Part shown: positions 8,724-16,974 of the stretch, piece by piece
Position numbering within the stretch: the stretch's first letter is position 1
How the letters are laid out: each line of letters opens with the position of its first letter
NCBI GenBank assembly: GCA_902764915.1
Contig: CACWXY010000007.1
Span: 59,584 to 123,583 of the forward strand
Direction of reading: 5' to 3'
From: an uncultured Eubacteriales bacterium
Lineage (GTDB): Bacteria; Bacillota; Clostridia; Christensenellales; Aristaeellaceae
Length of the DNA stretch: 64,000 bases
Notes under the pieces: generated by a model
Seen by the model: only the letters and a program-made list of their open reading frames with translations
Database searches by the model: none
What the model was told of the DNA's origin: nothing
Program-made: the position numbers and the translations under genes

Positions 8724-9269
8724 TCATCGGATCCATTTGTCTGCAAGAGTAGGCTCCGCAAACCCCCAGTCCTCTCCCACCGCATGGCTGACCTGTATGA
8801 AACCATTTTTCTGGAGAACTCGCGCGGAAGCCAGGTTCTCCACCATAGTACTTGCGGTAATGCACTCTATACCGCCCGTGTTAAGAAGGGCATGCGTCAT
8901 AACCTGCATGGCTTGCGTGTCCATTCCCTTACCCCATTCTTCCCGCAGCAGTCTGTAGCCTACACTGATCTTATGATTCTCTGCCCGATAGCCATAAGCT
9001 TCTGCCAGGCCGCAGAAACGGTTTCCCTGAAAAATGCCCAGTATCAGGGAGTCCTTCATGCCTTCCCCATACAAACGGAGAATCGCTTCCCGCGCTTCAT
9101 ACCTCTTTTCAAACAGAAACGTCGGCAGATAGCGATACACCGCCGTCTGCTGCGTAAGTTTCGCAAGGTCCTCCCAATCAGAAAGACAAAGCGGTCTGAG
9201 GTCACAGAACCGACCTTTCCAAACAGGCGGTTCAGGAAACAGATGCGTCATAGGATCGGTGCGTTCCAT
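8724..9269 (-). CDS. GNAT-family N-acetyltransferase (RimJ/RimL-like)
   Basis: 181 residues from the ATG at 9269, chosen because GGTGA lies just upstream; a GTG at 9278 is an alternative. The protein shows the RimJ-type opening (LRPLCLSDWEDLAKL), the acetyl-CoA-binding region (VGYRLLREEWGKGMDTQAMQ) and the late N-LAS-ARVLQKNGF block. Such enzymes move an acetyl group from acetyl-CoA to an amine on a protein, drug or metabolite. The substrate cannot be told. A second GNAT gene lies upstream on the same strand. Confidence 0.82.
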   Translation of the reverse strand: MERTDPMTHLFPEPPVWKGRFCDLRPLCLSDWEDLAKLTQQTAVYRYLPTFLFEKRYEAREAILRLYGEGMKDSLILGIFQGNRFCGLAEAYGYRAENHKISVGYRLLREEWGKGMDTQAMQVMTHALLNTGGIECITASTMVENLASARVLQKNGFIQVSHAVGEDWGFAEPTLADKWIR

Positions 9270-9476
9270 ATGCTTCACCGCACATGTCTGATTCTGTCAT
9301 GCCATGATATTCGGCCATGCAGGCCGATTGCTGTGCGCCCGTTGAAAACACAGTCATGCCACTTGAGTGAATTCACCGGAAAAAAAAGAAGCACTGTTCC
9401 ATTCTTCAGAATAAGGCAGTCTCTGTACTCCATAGCTTCGCGTGTCATCACAGGCTTTGACTGACGATTGAATGCT

Positions 9477-9965
9477 TTATCCGCCGGTGCTTTCATGGCT
9501 TTGCGCATCCGTGCTTGACCTCTTGTATCGGAATATATCAAGACCATCGATACAGCCTTCATAAACAAATCCATTCTTCCGGGCGATATGTTTAGTCGCT
9601 TCCTGCTCAGGAGAGCATTCTATGACCGCCTGTTTATTTCCACAGACAGCCTTCTCCTTCAGTACCCCTGTAAGGTAGGTCGCATACCCTTTTCGCCAAT
9701 GATCCGGATGAAGAACCCAGCCAATTTCCATGCTGGCTTCATCATAATCATGATAAATCACATATCCGATGAAATGTCCATCCTTCTCCACTGCATAGAT
9801 CATCGGAGGCGTGGACAATCCAGCACGCATCAGAAACTCTTCCGATTGTTCCCTCGTAAAAGTCGGTTCCAAATAGCGCATGACCCTTGCATCTGACAGC
9901 AATTCATACAGCGGCATAAGGTCATCTTGCGTCATTAATCGAATTGTCAGGTTCATTTTCTCCAT
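9477..9965 (-). CDS. GNAT-family N-acetyltransferase
   Basis: 162 residues. The ATG at 9965 is chosen because AGGAG lies 6-7 bases upstream; the open frame runs further upstream without signals. Features are the RLMTQDDLMPLYEL opening, the acetyl-CoA loop (WVLHPDHWRKGYATYL) near residues 87-102 and the terminal IARKNGFVYEG block. The substrate is unknown. It belongs to the same minus-strand stretch as the other GNAT gene but is not tightly linked to it. Confidence 0.82.
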   Translation of the reverse strand: MEKMNLTIRLMTQDDLMPLYELLSDARVMRYLEPTFTREQSEEFLMRAGLSTPPMIYAVEKDGHFIGYVIYHDYDEASMEIGWVLHPDHWRKGYATYLTGVLKEKAVCGNKQAVIECSPEQEATKHIARKNGFVYEGCIDGLDIFRYKRSSTDAQSHESTGG

Positions 9966-10196
9966 TCCTTGCTCCTGTTTTGCAAACTGGAACTTGATGA
10001 ATCCCAAAAGGAAGAAAAGTGTCCGAAAATGAAATCTCGATATTCATCTGCACCATCACAGATTGCCTTGCCACTGCCTGACATGACATAGTTCGGATCA
10101 TCCCCTGATGTCTGCGTATGCATTCCGATACTTCCCCCCGGATGGATCGGTCATCCCCGTTTCCCCATTCATTTCCGGGAACATTGCTTCTGCCAT
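9953..10196 (-). pseudogene. Possible frameshifted remnant, unrecognised
   Basis: Two minus-strand frames join plausibly at an AGGGGATGATC stretch: an upstream piece starting at ATG 10196 and a downstream piece rich in D/G/S that ends at TGA 9953. The join needs a frameshift. No family is recognised and the evidence is weak. Confidence 0.2.
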
Positions 10197-10230
10197 GCTG
10201 CTGCAATCAATTATCACGGCTTTTAGCCTC

Positions 10231-10965
10231 TCATGCAATGTGTATTGGGAAGTATTTCTTCAGTTCAACGCCTGTCGGTGTAATCGCAAAGTTTGCCTGC
10301 CATGTTTCCACGCCCTTGGATACATTCCGGTCTACCAGTTCCTTTACCTGATCATAGTGGGTGCTTCGCTCTATGATCTCAAAGCCGGGATTGTCATAGA
10401 TGAAGCAGACCAGCAGAATCGCCCGCTCATGTTCTTTCAGACTGCCGCCAAGCTCTTCGAAATGTTTGGACATGCGTCCGGTAGAAGAGAATGGCGTCAC
10501 TTTCTTTGTCTTCACCCAGTCCGGCACATCCACCTGTAGGTGCTGAAGCGGCGTTTTCACTTCGAGATAGGTACTTCCAACAAGAAAATCCAGTTTCGAA
10601 ATGCCTAAAAACACCTCGCGGCGATCTTCCGTGACATTGCCAACCATGTCAGCAAACCCACCATTTCTGAGATAATGCTCCACATAACGGTTCGCAGCAT
10701 TCTGGTTTATGCCAATCCATGCCTTGTTTTTCTCTTCAGGCCTGTTCAGTGATACCGCCTCAACCGTATATGATGTTTTGCGGTTTGGATCGTCACTCTT
10801 TGAAAGCAGGCACGGTCTGCCACTGATATCAAGATTGCCGATTCGTCCAATCGTCGGACAATGGCAGGATACACCTGTTTCGCCGTCAATCGTTACCAGC
10901 ATAGTAAACTGGCTTTTTCTCTTTTCGATAACTCCCTCAACAAGAGGCGTTGTAAACACAAACAT
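10231..10965 (-). CDS. sfsA: SfsA-like DNA/RNA nuclease (sugar fermentation stimulation protein family)
   Basis: 244 residues, close to the usual SfsA length. An OB-like N-terminal part carries the family motif HCP (residues 35-37). The central block KLDFLVGSTYLEVK (residues 124-137) gives the D...E-x-K arrangement of a PD-(D/E)XK-type nuclease site (D126, E135, K137). E. coli SfsA was first linked to maltose metabolism and later described as a nuclease; the physiological role here is open. The ribosome binding site is weak (AAGAAAAG). Confidence 0.8.
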   Translation of the reverse strand: MFVFTTPLVEGVIEKRKSQFTMLVTIDGETGVSCHCPTIGRIGNLDISGRPCLLSKSDDPNRKTSYTVEAVSLNRPEEKNKAWIGINQNAANRYVEHYLRNGGFADMVGNVTEDRREVFLGISKLDFLVGSTYLEVKTPLQHLQVDVPDWVKTKKVTPFSSTGRMSKHFEELGGSLKEHERAILLVCFIYDNPGFEIIERSTHYDQVKELVDRNVSKGVETWQANFAITPTGVELKKYFPIHIA

Positions 10966-11004
10966 CTTTTCTTATGTCTGGAATGCATTGCTTTGCTTAT
11001 TCCT

Positions 11005-11322
11005 TCAGTCATCCGCCATCTTCATCAAAGAAATCAGCTCTTCCTCGCGTATCGTGACAGAATCCACACAGTCCATGCATGATGGTTCTTCTGTCATCCA
11101 TCACACTGTTTCGTACGCCATGGGACTATGTTTTTCCATGCCGTCTACCTGGCCAATTTCCAACCTGTGTCCAGGCCTATCATTCCTGGCAGCAAACAAC
11201 AAGTCTTGTTTTCCATCCTTCAGCAGCATGTAGAACGACAGTATGCATCCCGAATGCAACTGCGCCGGTTCCTTTTCCCATGACGCTGACGGTAAAGACG
11301 CAAAAGATAAACAGCCTTTCAT
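11005..11322 (-). pseudogene. Stop-interrupted reading frame, unrecognised
   Basis: A minus-strand frame runs from 11322 to a TGA at 11101-11103 and continues in the same frame for 31 more codons to a TGA at 11005. Both sides read like ordinary protein (LLFAARNDRPGHRLEIGQVD before; SCMDCVDSVTIREEELISLM after). The most likely reading is a gene broken by a nonsense mutation. The 5' part may also be degraded, because its amino-acid composition is poor. No family is recognised. Confidence 0.35.
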
Positions 11323-11605
11323 GATAATACTCAGAATTATGGAGACATATTCCTTTCCATGTCAAGAAAGAATCATATTATCGTATCTTCAAACGACCTT
11401 CCTGACTGCATACTCTGCAGGTCAGTTTGTTTTGCCTTTCTTCAAGCGTTCTGTGGCTCGATTGGGCGTGGCTCAGCCCTGCATTACTCACCTCAATTGT
11501 GCAAAACGCCCAAAGAGCAGCGGCATGATTCTCTCAGCACTGCGGACAAACGAAAAAAGGGTTGCTTTTCGCAGTCATCCGGGGAATCACTGCTTTAGTC
11601 CTCTT

Positions 11606-11716
11606 TCACCGCAGGTTTTCCCATTTCCAGGAGTCGAAGCAGACATACTTCCAGTTGTCCCCGCCTGCAACCTTTTCCATCTCTTCCAGATCCAGTTGAT
11701 TCATATCCCGTTCCAT
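11606..11716 (-). CDS. Short peptide with a double-glycine-type leader (candidate bacteriocin or signal peptide)
   Basis: 36 residues. The N-terminal part (MERDMNQLDLEEMEKVAGG) matches the pattern of double-glycine leaders: alternating acidic and hydrophobic residues, L-x-L-E-E-M-E-K-V-x-G-G, with cleavage expected after the GG. The remaining core of 17 residues is rich in aromatic residues (three Trp, Phe, Tyr) with one Cys. Starts at 11716 or 11704 are possible; the ribosome binding site is poor. No C39-peptidase ABC exporter lies in the window; the C39-like gene at 7823 lacks transporter domains. Assignment is by motif only. Confidence 0.4.
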   Translation of the reverse strand: MERDMNQLDLEEMEKVAGGDNWKYVCFDSWKWENLR

Positions 11717-11856
11717 TTGCCTTCATGTCAGTCTTCTCAGGCTTCATTCTTTATTATCTCTGACACCTATTGATACGAACAATTCTGGAGGGAGGCAAGT
11801 GAGGCAATGAGATTTTCCAGCCATTTTTTCTTGCATCATGACTGTGCTGTTCATTC

Positions 11857-11885
11857 TGTTGTTTTGGTTACTCTTGCCCTATAAT
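11857..11885 (+). promoter_or_regulatory. Promoter of the GH43-AraC gene
   Basis: A perfect -10 box TATAAT (11880-11885) lies about 45 bases before the ATG at 11935. A -35-like TGTTGT at 11857-11862 is at 17 bases, or TTGTTT at 11859-11864 at 15 bases. The weak -35 would suit an activator-dependent promoter. Confidence 0.45.
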
Positions 11886-11934
11886 TGTATTCTGTATCAA
11901 AGAATCATGATGATTTCGAGAGTGAGGCACTGGC

Positions 11935-14391
11935 ATGCTGCAAAATCCCATACTCACCGGTTTTCACGCTGACCCTTGCATCTGCCGCAAGGGCGATGAC
12001 TACTATATTGCCGTATCCAGCTTTGAGTGGTTCCCGGGGATTCCCATCTACCATTCCAGGGATATGAAGCACTGGGAACTGTATACGCATGCATTAACAG
12101 ATGAAAGAACATGTAATCTGAAAGGCCTGCCCTCCGCAAAGGGCATCTGGGCTCCGTGCCTGACCTATTGCGAAGAAGACGGCCTGTTCTATGTGGTTTA
12201 CGGCATTATGCACTCCATGAATGCGCGGTATTTCGATATCGATAATTATCTCATTACTGCCCGGGATATCCGCGGTCCATGGAGCGAACCAGTATACCTG
12301 CATTCATCCGGTTTTGATGCTTCTCTGTTCCATGACCGGGACGGGCGAAAATGGCTTGTAGCCCTGGACTGGGAAACCCGGACCGGCTATGAAAAGCCCG
12401 GACAGATCTGTATCGTGGAATACGATCCGAAAGCCAGGCGCATCAAAGGCCTGCCACAGAGAATCTGGCGTGGTGGCACCGACCGGGGCTGTCTGGAAGC
12501 GCCGCATCTGACACGTCATGGCGATTACTATTATCTGATGTGCGCGGAGGGCGGAACAGGCTACTATCATGCAGTGACAATGGCGCGTTCCCTGCATCCC
12601 CTCGGGCCCTATGAGGGCGACCCAGCCAATCCCATTCTCACAGCAGTTCCGGAAAACCGGAATGAACGGGCGGACGTGGATCACCTTAAGCCGCATTTCT
12701 ATAATCCTGCCAGCTATCTGCAGAAGTGCGGCCATGCAAGCTATGTAGAGACAGCCCTCGGGGAAACCTATCTGGTACACCTCTGTGCCCGTCCCTTTAC
12801 GCCGGAACTTCGCTGTACCCTGGGCAGAGAAACAGGCATACAGAAAATGAAATGGACAGAGAACGGATGGCTGCACCTGGCATCCGGCGGCAATATGGCA
12901 GAACCATTTGTGGAAGAGAGCCGTCTGCCCGACTGGCTTCCTTCTCCTGTGCCTGACAGAGATGACTTTGACAGCCCTGCGCTGGGCATTGCCTATTATG
13001 CGCCGCGCATCGATCCGCACAGCTTCTGTGACCTAACAGCCCGTCCCGGATGGCTTCGCATGCGAGGCCAGGAATCAGGCTGTTCTGTGCATAAGGTCAG
13101 TCTTCTGGCACGGAAGCTGAAAAGCGTTCATAGCGAAGTCATGACATGCCTGGAATTTGATCCCGAAGTTTATCAGCAGAGCGCCGGTCTGATTCTATAT
13201 TATGACAACATGAACTTCGCATATCTTCGCAAGTATTACAGCAATACGCTGCAGGGGCCTGCCCTGTCCGTTCTGCGGATACGCAACGGCGAGCGCGAAG
13301 AGTACGAGCGTATTCCCGCCGGAAAAGGCCCGGTATGGATGCGCCTTCTGATTGAAGGCCGGCAGTCTGTCTTCAGCTATTCCGCAGACGGAAAGGTATG
13401 GCATTCCATCGGTCCCGCCTTTGACACCAGCGAGTTCTCCGATGAGTATTCGCAATACGGCGAATTTACAGGATGCTTTGTCGGCATAACCTGTGCCGAC
13501 CGGATGCTGCATCAGAAATGCGCGGATTTTGATTTCTTTCTCTATCGTGACCTGAAGCCGGATCTTCTGCCCGATTCCGACAGCAGAGGCACAGAAGCAC
13601 ACTCCATGCTGGAACAGAATCAGAAAATCAGGGAAAAAGTACAATCCCTGACAGCCGATTTCCAGGAGAATGAAAGAAGCCATAACTCATATCTGCAGGA
13701 ACAGCGTGAACAGGAGTGCATCCGCACTGGCAACCTCGATGGACTGCTGAAAACATTTGGAGAACTGGAGATCGATAAAGTCGGAACCGTTTCCAAGGAC
13801 GCCATTCGGAACATGAAGGATATCGCCATTGTGGTCATTGGTCTTTCTGCCCGATCCGCCATAGAGGGTGGCGTGCCTTCCGAGATGGCTTTCTCCATGT
13901 GCGATGTGTTTATCCAGCAGGTGGAGGCACAGAAGGAATGGGAAAAGATCGGGATACTGCTGCGCAATGTACAGGTAGAATACTGCCTGACTGTGCAGAC
14001 ATTCCGCCACTCGCAGACGAAGAACCACATTGTAATCCGCTGCAGGGAACTGATCATGAAACGGATTGCCACCAAACTGACCGTACAGGAACTGGCCGCA
14101 GCCATGCACATTCATCCGGACTATCTCTCCCAGCTCTTTTCCCGGGAAGAAGGCCTGACTCTGAGCGAATATATCAGTCGGGAAAAAGCCCACGCGGTGA
14201 GAAATGAACTGCTGTTCACCCGCAAATCCTATGATGATATTGCTGCCTCACTCTCCTTTTCTTCCCAGAGTCATATGGGAAAGGTGTTCAAAAAATGGAC
14301 CGGCATGACCCCCGGACAGTACCGCACACTGTATGGGGAAAGCAAAAAGAATGACAGGGAAAAATTCCAAAAAGAAAACAAAGAATTGTAA
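11935..14391 (+). CDS. GH43 beta-xylosidase/arabinosidase-like enzyme fused to an AraC-family transcription regulator
   Basis: 818 residues in one uninterrupted frame. Residues 1-310 form a GH43 five-blade propeller with the catalytic set visible: base D13 in FHADP, pKa-modulating D128 in GFDAS and acid E188 in CLEAPH. Residues 340-540 form the C-terminal beta-sandwich usual in GH43 xylosidases, so the enzyme half is full length. A charged, partly helical linker follows (about 550-595). Next comes the helical N-terminal module common in clostridial AraC proteins (about 597-690) and a double helix-turn-helix (about 700-802). There is no signal peptide, which fits a cytoplasmic DNA-binding protein. 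It is the first gene of a glycosidase/ABC transporter locus and the only transcription factor seen there. Whether the enzyme half hydrolyses, senses, or both is inference. Confidence 0.85.
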   Translation: MLQNPILTGFHADPCICRKGDDYYIAVSSFEWFPGIPIYHSRDMKHWELYTHALTDERTCNLKGLPSAKGIWAPCLTYCEEDGLFYVVYGIMHSMNARYFDIDNYLITARDIRGPWSEPVYLHSSGFDASLFHDRDGRKWLVALDWETRTGYEKPGQICIVEYDPKARRIKGLPQRIWRGGTDRGCLEAPHLTRHGDYYYLMCAEGGTGYYHAVTMARSLHPLGPYEGDPANPILTAVPENRNERADVDHLKPHFYNPASYLQKCGHASYVETALGETYLVHLCARPFTPELRCTLGRETGIQKMKWTENGWLHLASGGNMAEPFVEESRLPDWLPSPVPDRDDFDSPALGIAYYAPRIDPHSFCDLTARPGWLRMRGQESGCSVHKVSLLARKLKSVHSEVMTCLEFDPEVYQQSAGLILYYDNMNFAYLRKYYSNTLQGPALSVLRIRNGEREEYERIPAGKGPVWMRLLIEGRQSVFSYSADGKVWHSIGPAFDTSEFSDEYSQYGEFTGCFVGITCADRMLHQKCADFDFFLYRDLKPDLLPDSDSRGTEAHSMLEQNQKIREKVQSLTADFQENERSHNSYLQEQREQECIRTGNLDGLLKTFGELEIDKVGTVSKDAIRNMKDIAIVVIGLSARSAIEGGVPSEMAFSMCDVFIQQVEAQKEWEKIGILLRNVQVEYCLTVQTFRHSQTKNHIVIRCRELIMKRIATKLTVQELAAAMHIHPDYLSQLFSREEGLTLSEYISREKAHAVRNELLFTRKSYDDIAASLSFSSQSHMGKVFKKWTGMTPGQYRTLYGESKKNDREKFQKENKEL

Positions 14392-14397
14392 TATAGC

Positions 14398-14428
14398 GCT
14401 CGGAATTGTGATATATTCCGGGCTTTTT
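14398..14428 (+). terminator. Intrinsic terminator after the GH43-AraC gene
   Basis: gctcggaat (14398-14406) pairs with attccgggc (14415-14423), loop of 8, then TTTTT. It suggests the regulator gene forms its own transcription unit, with the GH5 genes started separately; a TATAAT at 14491-14496 could be the -10 for them. Confidence 0.7.
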
Positions 14429-14530
14429 CTTTGCTATCGTTCACTTGATTACGGCAGGAAATACACCATATTTTGCATTGACTTATTTTCTATAATCATT
14501 CGCATCATTCCGTGGAAAGAAAGTGATGGA

Positions 14531-15706
14531 TTGAGAATCAAAGGCGTCAATCTTGGCAACTGGCTCGTCCTTGAGAAATGGATGAATCCAGCCCTCTTTT
14601 ACGGCACAGACGCACAGGATGAGTACGACCTCCCCCGGCAGCTTTCCAGAGAAGTCTATGAAGCGCGCATCCGAATACATCGTGCTGAATACATCTCAGA
14701 GGGTGATTTCGTACGCATCCGTGCCATGGGACTGAACACGGTCCGTATCCCCATTCCCTACTTCATATTCGGCGATGTAGAGCCGTATATCGGCTGTATT
14801 GAAGAACTGGACAGGGCTTTCGCCTGGGCCAAGCGGTATGGTCTGAAAATACTTATTGACCTGCACACTGTTCCCGGCGGACAGAATGGCTTTGACAACA
14901 GCGGCATCAGCGGCGTATGCAAATGGGCGCAGAGTCAGAAGAAAATCGATTTTGTACTGGATCTGCTGGAAAAGCTGGCGGAGCGCTATGGGCATCACGA
15001 GAGCCTGTTCGGCATTCAGCCCATCAATGAGCCCATGAACGAATGGCTGTGGAATGTCGCCCATGTGCAGGACCGCTACAAGCCCCGGGACCCCGCCGTC
15101 GCTGAGGGAAGCGCCGGCATCTCCATGGATTTTCTCCGCTGGTTCTACGTGGAAGCCTACTGGCGGCTGCGCAGACATTTGCCGGAGGAAAAAGCCGTTG
15201 TGCTGCATGACGCCTTTGACCTGTCAGCCTGGAAGGACTTCATGCGGGAGGACTGCTACAAGAATGTCTGGCTGGATACCCATCAGTACCTGATGAACGC
15301 CGAAGGTTCCGGCTGCGAGCAGAGCCTGCCCGGCTATGTACGCTATATCATGGATCATTACTATCCTCAGGTCGGGGAAATGGAAGCCTATTTCCCTGTA
15401 ATCTGCGGCGAATGGTGCCTGTTCAACTCTCTGGCCACCGGTCATGACACAAAGGGCGGACAGACCGTGCTCAACGGTGTCGAAGGCAATGCCCGGGAAT
15501 CCATGGAGGATGAAGAAAAGAAATCACTGTATCAGGCCCTGGCATCGGCACAGCTGGCTGCATGGAATCGCGGACATGGATATATTTTCTGGAGCTACAA
15601 GCTTCTGACTGATACCGTCAATACACCCGACTGGATCGGCTGGGACGCTTGGGACATGGGCCGCTGCTATGATTTCGGCTGGTTCCCGCATGCGGACACG
15701 CAATGA
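14531..15706 (+). CDS. GH5-family glycosidase, exo-beta-1,3-glucanase-like (paralogue 1)
   Basis: 391 residues. The start is taken as TTG at 14531 because the protein then aligns end to end with its neighbour (M-R-I-K-GVNLGNW versus M-K-L-R-GVNLGNW); the open frame extends upstream into non-coding sequence. GGVNLGNW-type opening, DLHTVPGGQNGFDNSG near residues 111-126, acid/base E167 in PINEP and nucleophile E294 in ICGEW fit GH5 enzymes of the fungal exo-1,3-glucanase type. No signal peptide, so it acts in the cytoplasm on imported beta-glucosides or oligosaccharides. The exact linkage is not predictable. Confidence 0.82.
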   Translation: MRIKGVNLGNWLVLEKWMNPALFYGTDAQDEYDLPRQLSREVYEARIRIHRAEYISEGDFVRIRAMGLNTVRIPIPYFIFGDVEPYIGCIEELDRAFAWAKRYGLKILIDLHTVPGGQNGFDNSGISGVCKWAQSQKKIDFVLDLLEKLAERYGHHESLFGIQPINEPMNEWLWNVAHVQDRYKPRDPAVAEGSAGISMDFLRWFYVEAYWRLRRHLPEEKAVVLHDAFDLSAWKDFMREDCYKNVWLDTHQYLMNAEGSGCEQSLPGYVRYIMDHYYPQVGEMEAYFPVICGEWCLFNSLATGHDTKGGQTVLNGVEGNARESMEDEEKKSLYQALASAQLAAWNRGHGYIFWSYKLLTDTVNTPDWIGWDAWDMGRCYDFGWFPHADTQ

Positions 15707-15725
15707 CAGAAAGAAGGGAAAAGGG

Positions 15726-16871
15726 ATGAAACTGAGGGGTGTCAATCTGGGGAACTGGCTTTCCCTGGAAAAGTGGATGCAGCCCGAACTGTTTCACGGT
15801 GTGGACGGCGAAGACGAAATGGATTTCTTCGCCCAGCTTCCCCCGCAGGAGGCTTGCAGCCGTCTGCGGACACACTATGAGACCTATATCACGCAGAATG
15901 ATTTTGCCTTTATGGCAGATGCGGGCGTCAATATGGTTCGCATCCCCATTCCGTATTACATCTACGGAGAGCCGGGCCGTCCCGCCTCCATCGACTGCCT
16001 GGACCACGCCTTTGACTGGGCGGAACAGTACGGACTGAAGATCCTCATTGATCTGCACTCCGTGCGCGGCGGACAGAACGGCTTTGACAACAGCGGAGCC
16101 TGCGGCCTGTGCACCTGGCACAAGCACCCTGAATATGTGGAGGAAACCCTGCAGCTTCTGGAGAGCCTGGCAAAGCGGTATGCCGAACGGCCTTCGCTCA
16201 TGGGCATCGGTCCGATTAATGAACCGGCCAGCGAGCATATAATGGCACTGAACGCCTTCCTGTTCCGGGACCGCTATCCAGAGCGCGTCGCACAGTCGGA
16301 AGCCGTACCGGACAGTTTTCTCCGGCAGTTCTATCTGGATGTGTACCGGCGCGTAAAGCCATTGCTTCCCGAGCATGCCGTCATTGTACTGTCCGACCAG
16401 TTTGATCTGTCCCGCTGGGCGGATTTCATGCCCCGGGAGGAATACCCGGGCGTATGGCTGGATGCCCACAAATATCTGACGTTCTCCGAAGGCATGTTTA
16501 CCTACAATGGACTGCCTTCCGCCTATGCCTATCAGGCTGATGCGGACCACGAAATCCATGGCGGGCTGATCATGGAGAATTATCTGAAACTGATCCGCAA
16601 CGTCTTCCTGAAGGATATTCTTGAGGCAGCGGAACATCACCCCGTTATGGTGGGCGAATGGTGTCTTGTCCAGAACATGGATGACATCAAAAACGCAGGC
16701 AGCGAAGCAGAGGTGCAGGCCCTGTACCGCCAGCTCGCGGACGCGCACATTGCCGCATGGGACGAAGCGGAGGGCGGAGCCTACTGGAGCTACAAGGCAA
16801 CGGATACGCGTCCGGATGCCTGGGATTTCCGCAAGTGCATAGACAACGGCTGGCTGACATACCGTGCCTGA
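15726..16871 (+). CDS. GH5-family glycosidase, exo-beta-1,3-glucanase-like (paralogue 2)
   Basis: 381 residues, a tandem paralogue of the preceding gene, 19 bases downstream. It keeps LHSVRGGQNGFDNSG, acid/base E166 in GPINEP and nucleophile E311 in MVGEW. The two copies are clearly diverged in sequence, so they likely split substrates rather than being a recent duplication. Start ATG at 15726 with AAGGG upstream. Cytoplasmic by absence of a signal. Confidence 0.83.
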   Translation: MKLRGVNLGNWLSLEKWMQPELFHGVDGEDEMDFFAQLPPQEACSRLRTHYETYITQNDFAFMADAGVNMVRIPIPYYIYGEPGRPASIDCLDHAFDWAEQYGLKILIDLHSVRGGQNGFDNSGACGLCTWHKHPEYVEETLQLLESLAKRYAERPSLMGIGPINEPASEHIMALNAFLFRDRYPERVAQSEAVPDSFLRQFYLDVYRRVKPLLPEHAVIVLSDQFDLSRWADFMPREEYPGVWLDAHKYLTFSEGMFTYNGLPSAYAYQADADHEIHGGLIMENYLKLIRNVFLKDILEAAEHHPVMVGEWCLVQNMDDIKNAGSEAEVQALYRQLADAHIAAWDEAEGGAYWSYKATDTRPDAWDFRKCIDNGWLTYRA

Positions 16872-16974
16872 TGCATTCAACTGCGGGAAGGTTCCCCTTC
16901 CTCTGAACGTCACGCTCCTAATCACAGCACATGATCCTTATCAGACAAACTATGAACAGGATGTGAGGAAGCAT

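Noticed and set aside
9275..9574. Minus-strand frame of 99 codons between the two GNAT genes
   Set aside because: Overlaps the GNAT gene at 9477 and has no ribosome binding site or known motif; possible but not supportable.
11243..11773. Plus-strand frame of 176 codons
   Set aside because: Opposite the interrupted frame and the double-glycine peptide; Cys/Phe/Ser-rich composition looks non-coding and there is no ribosome binding site.
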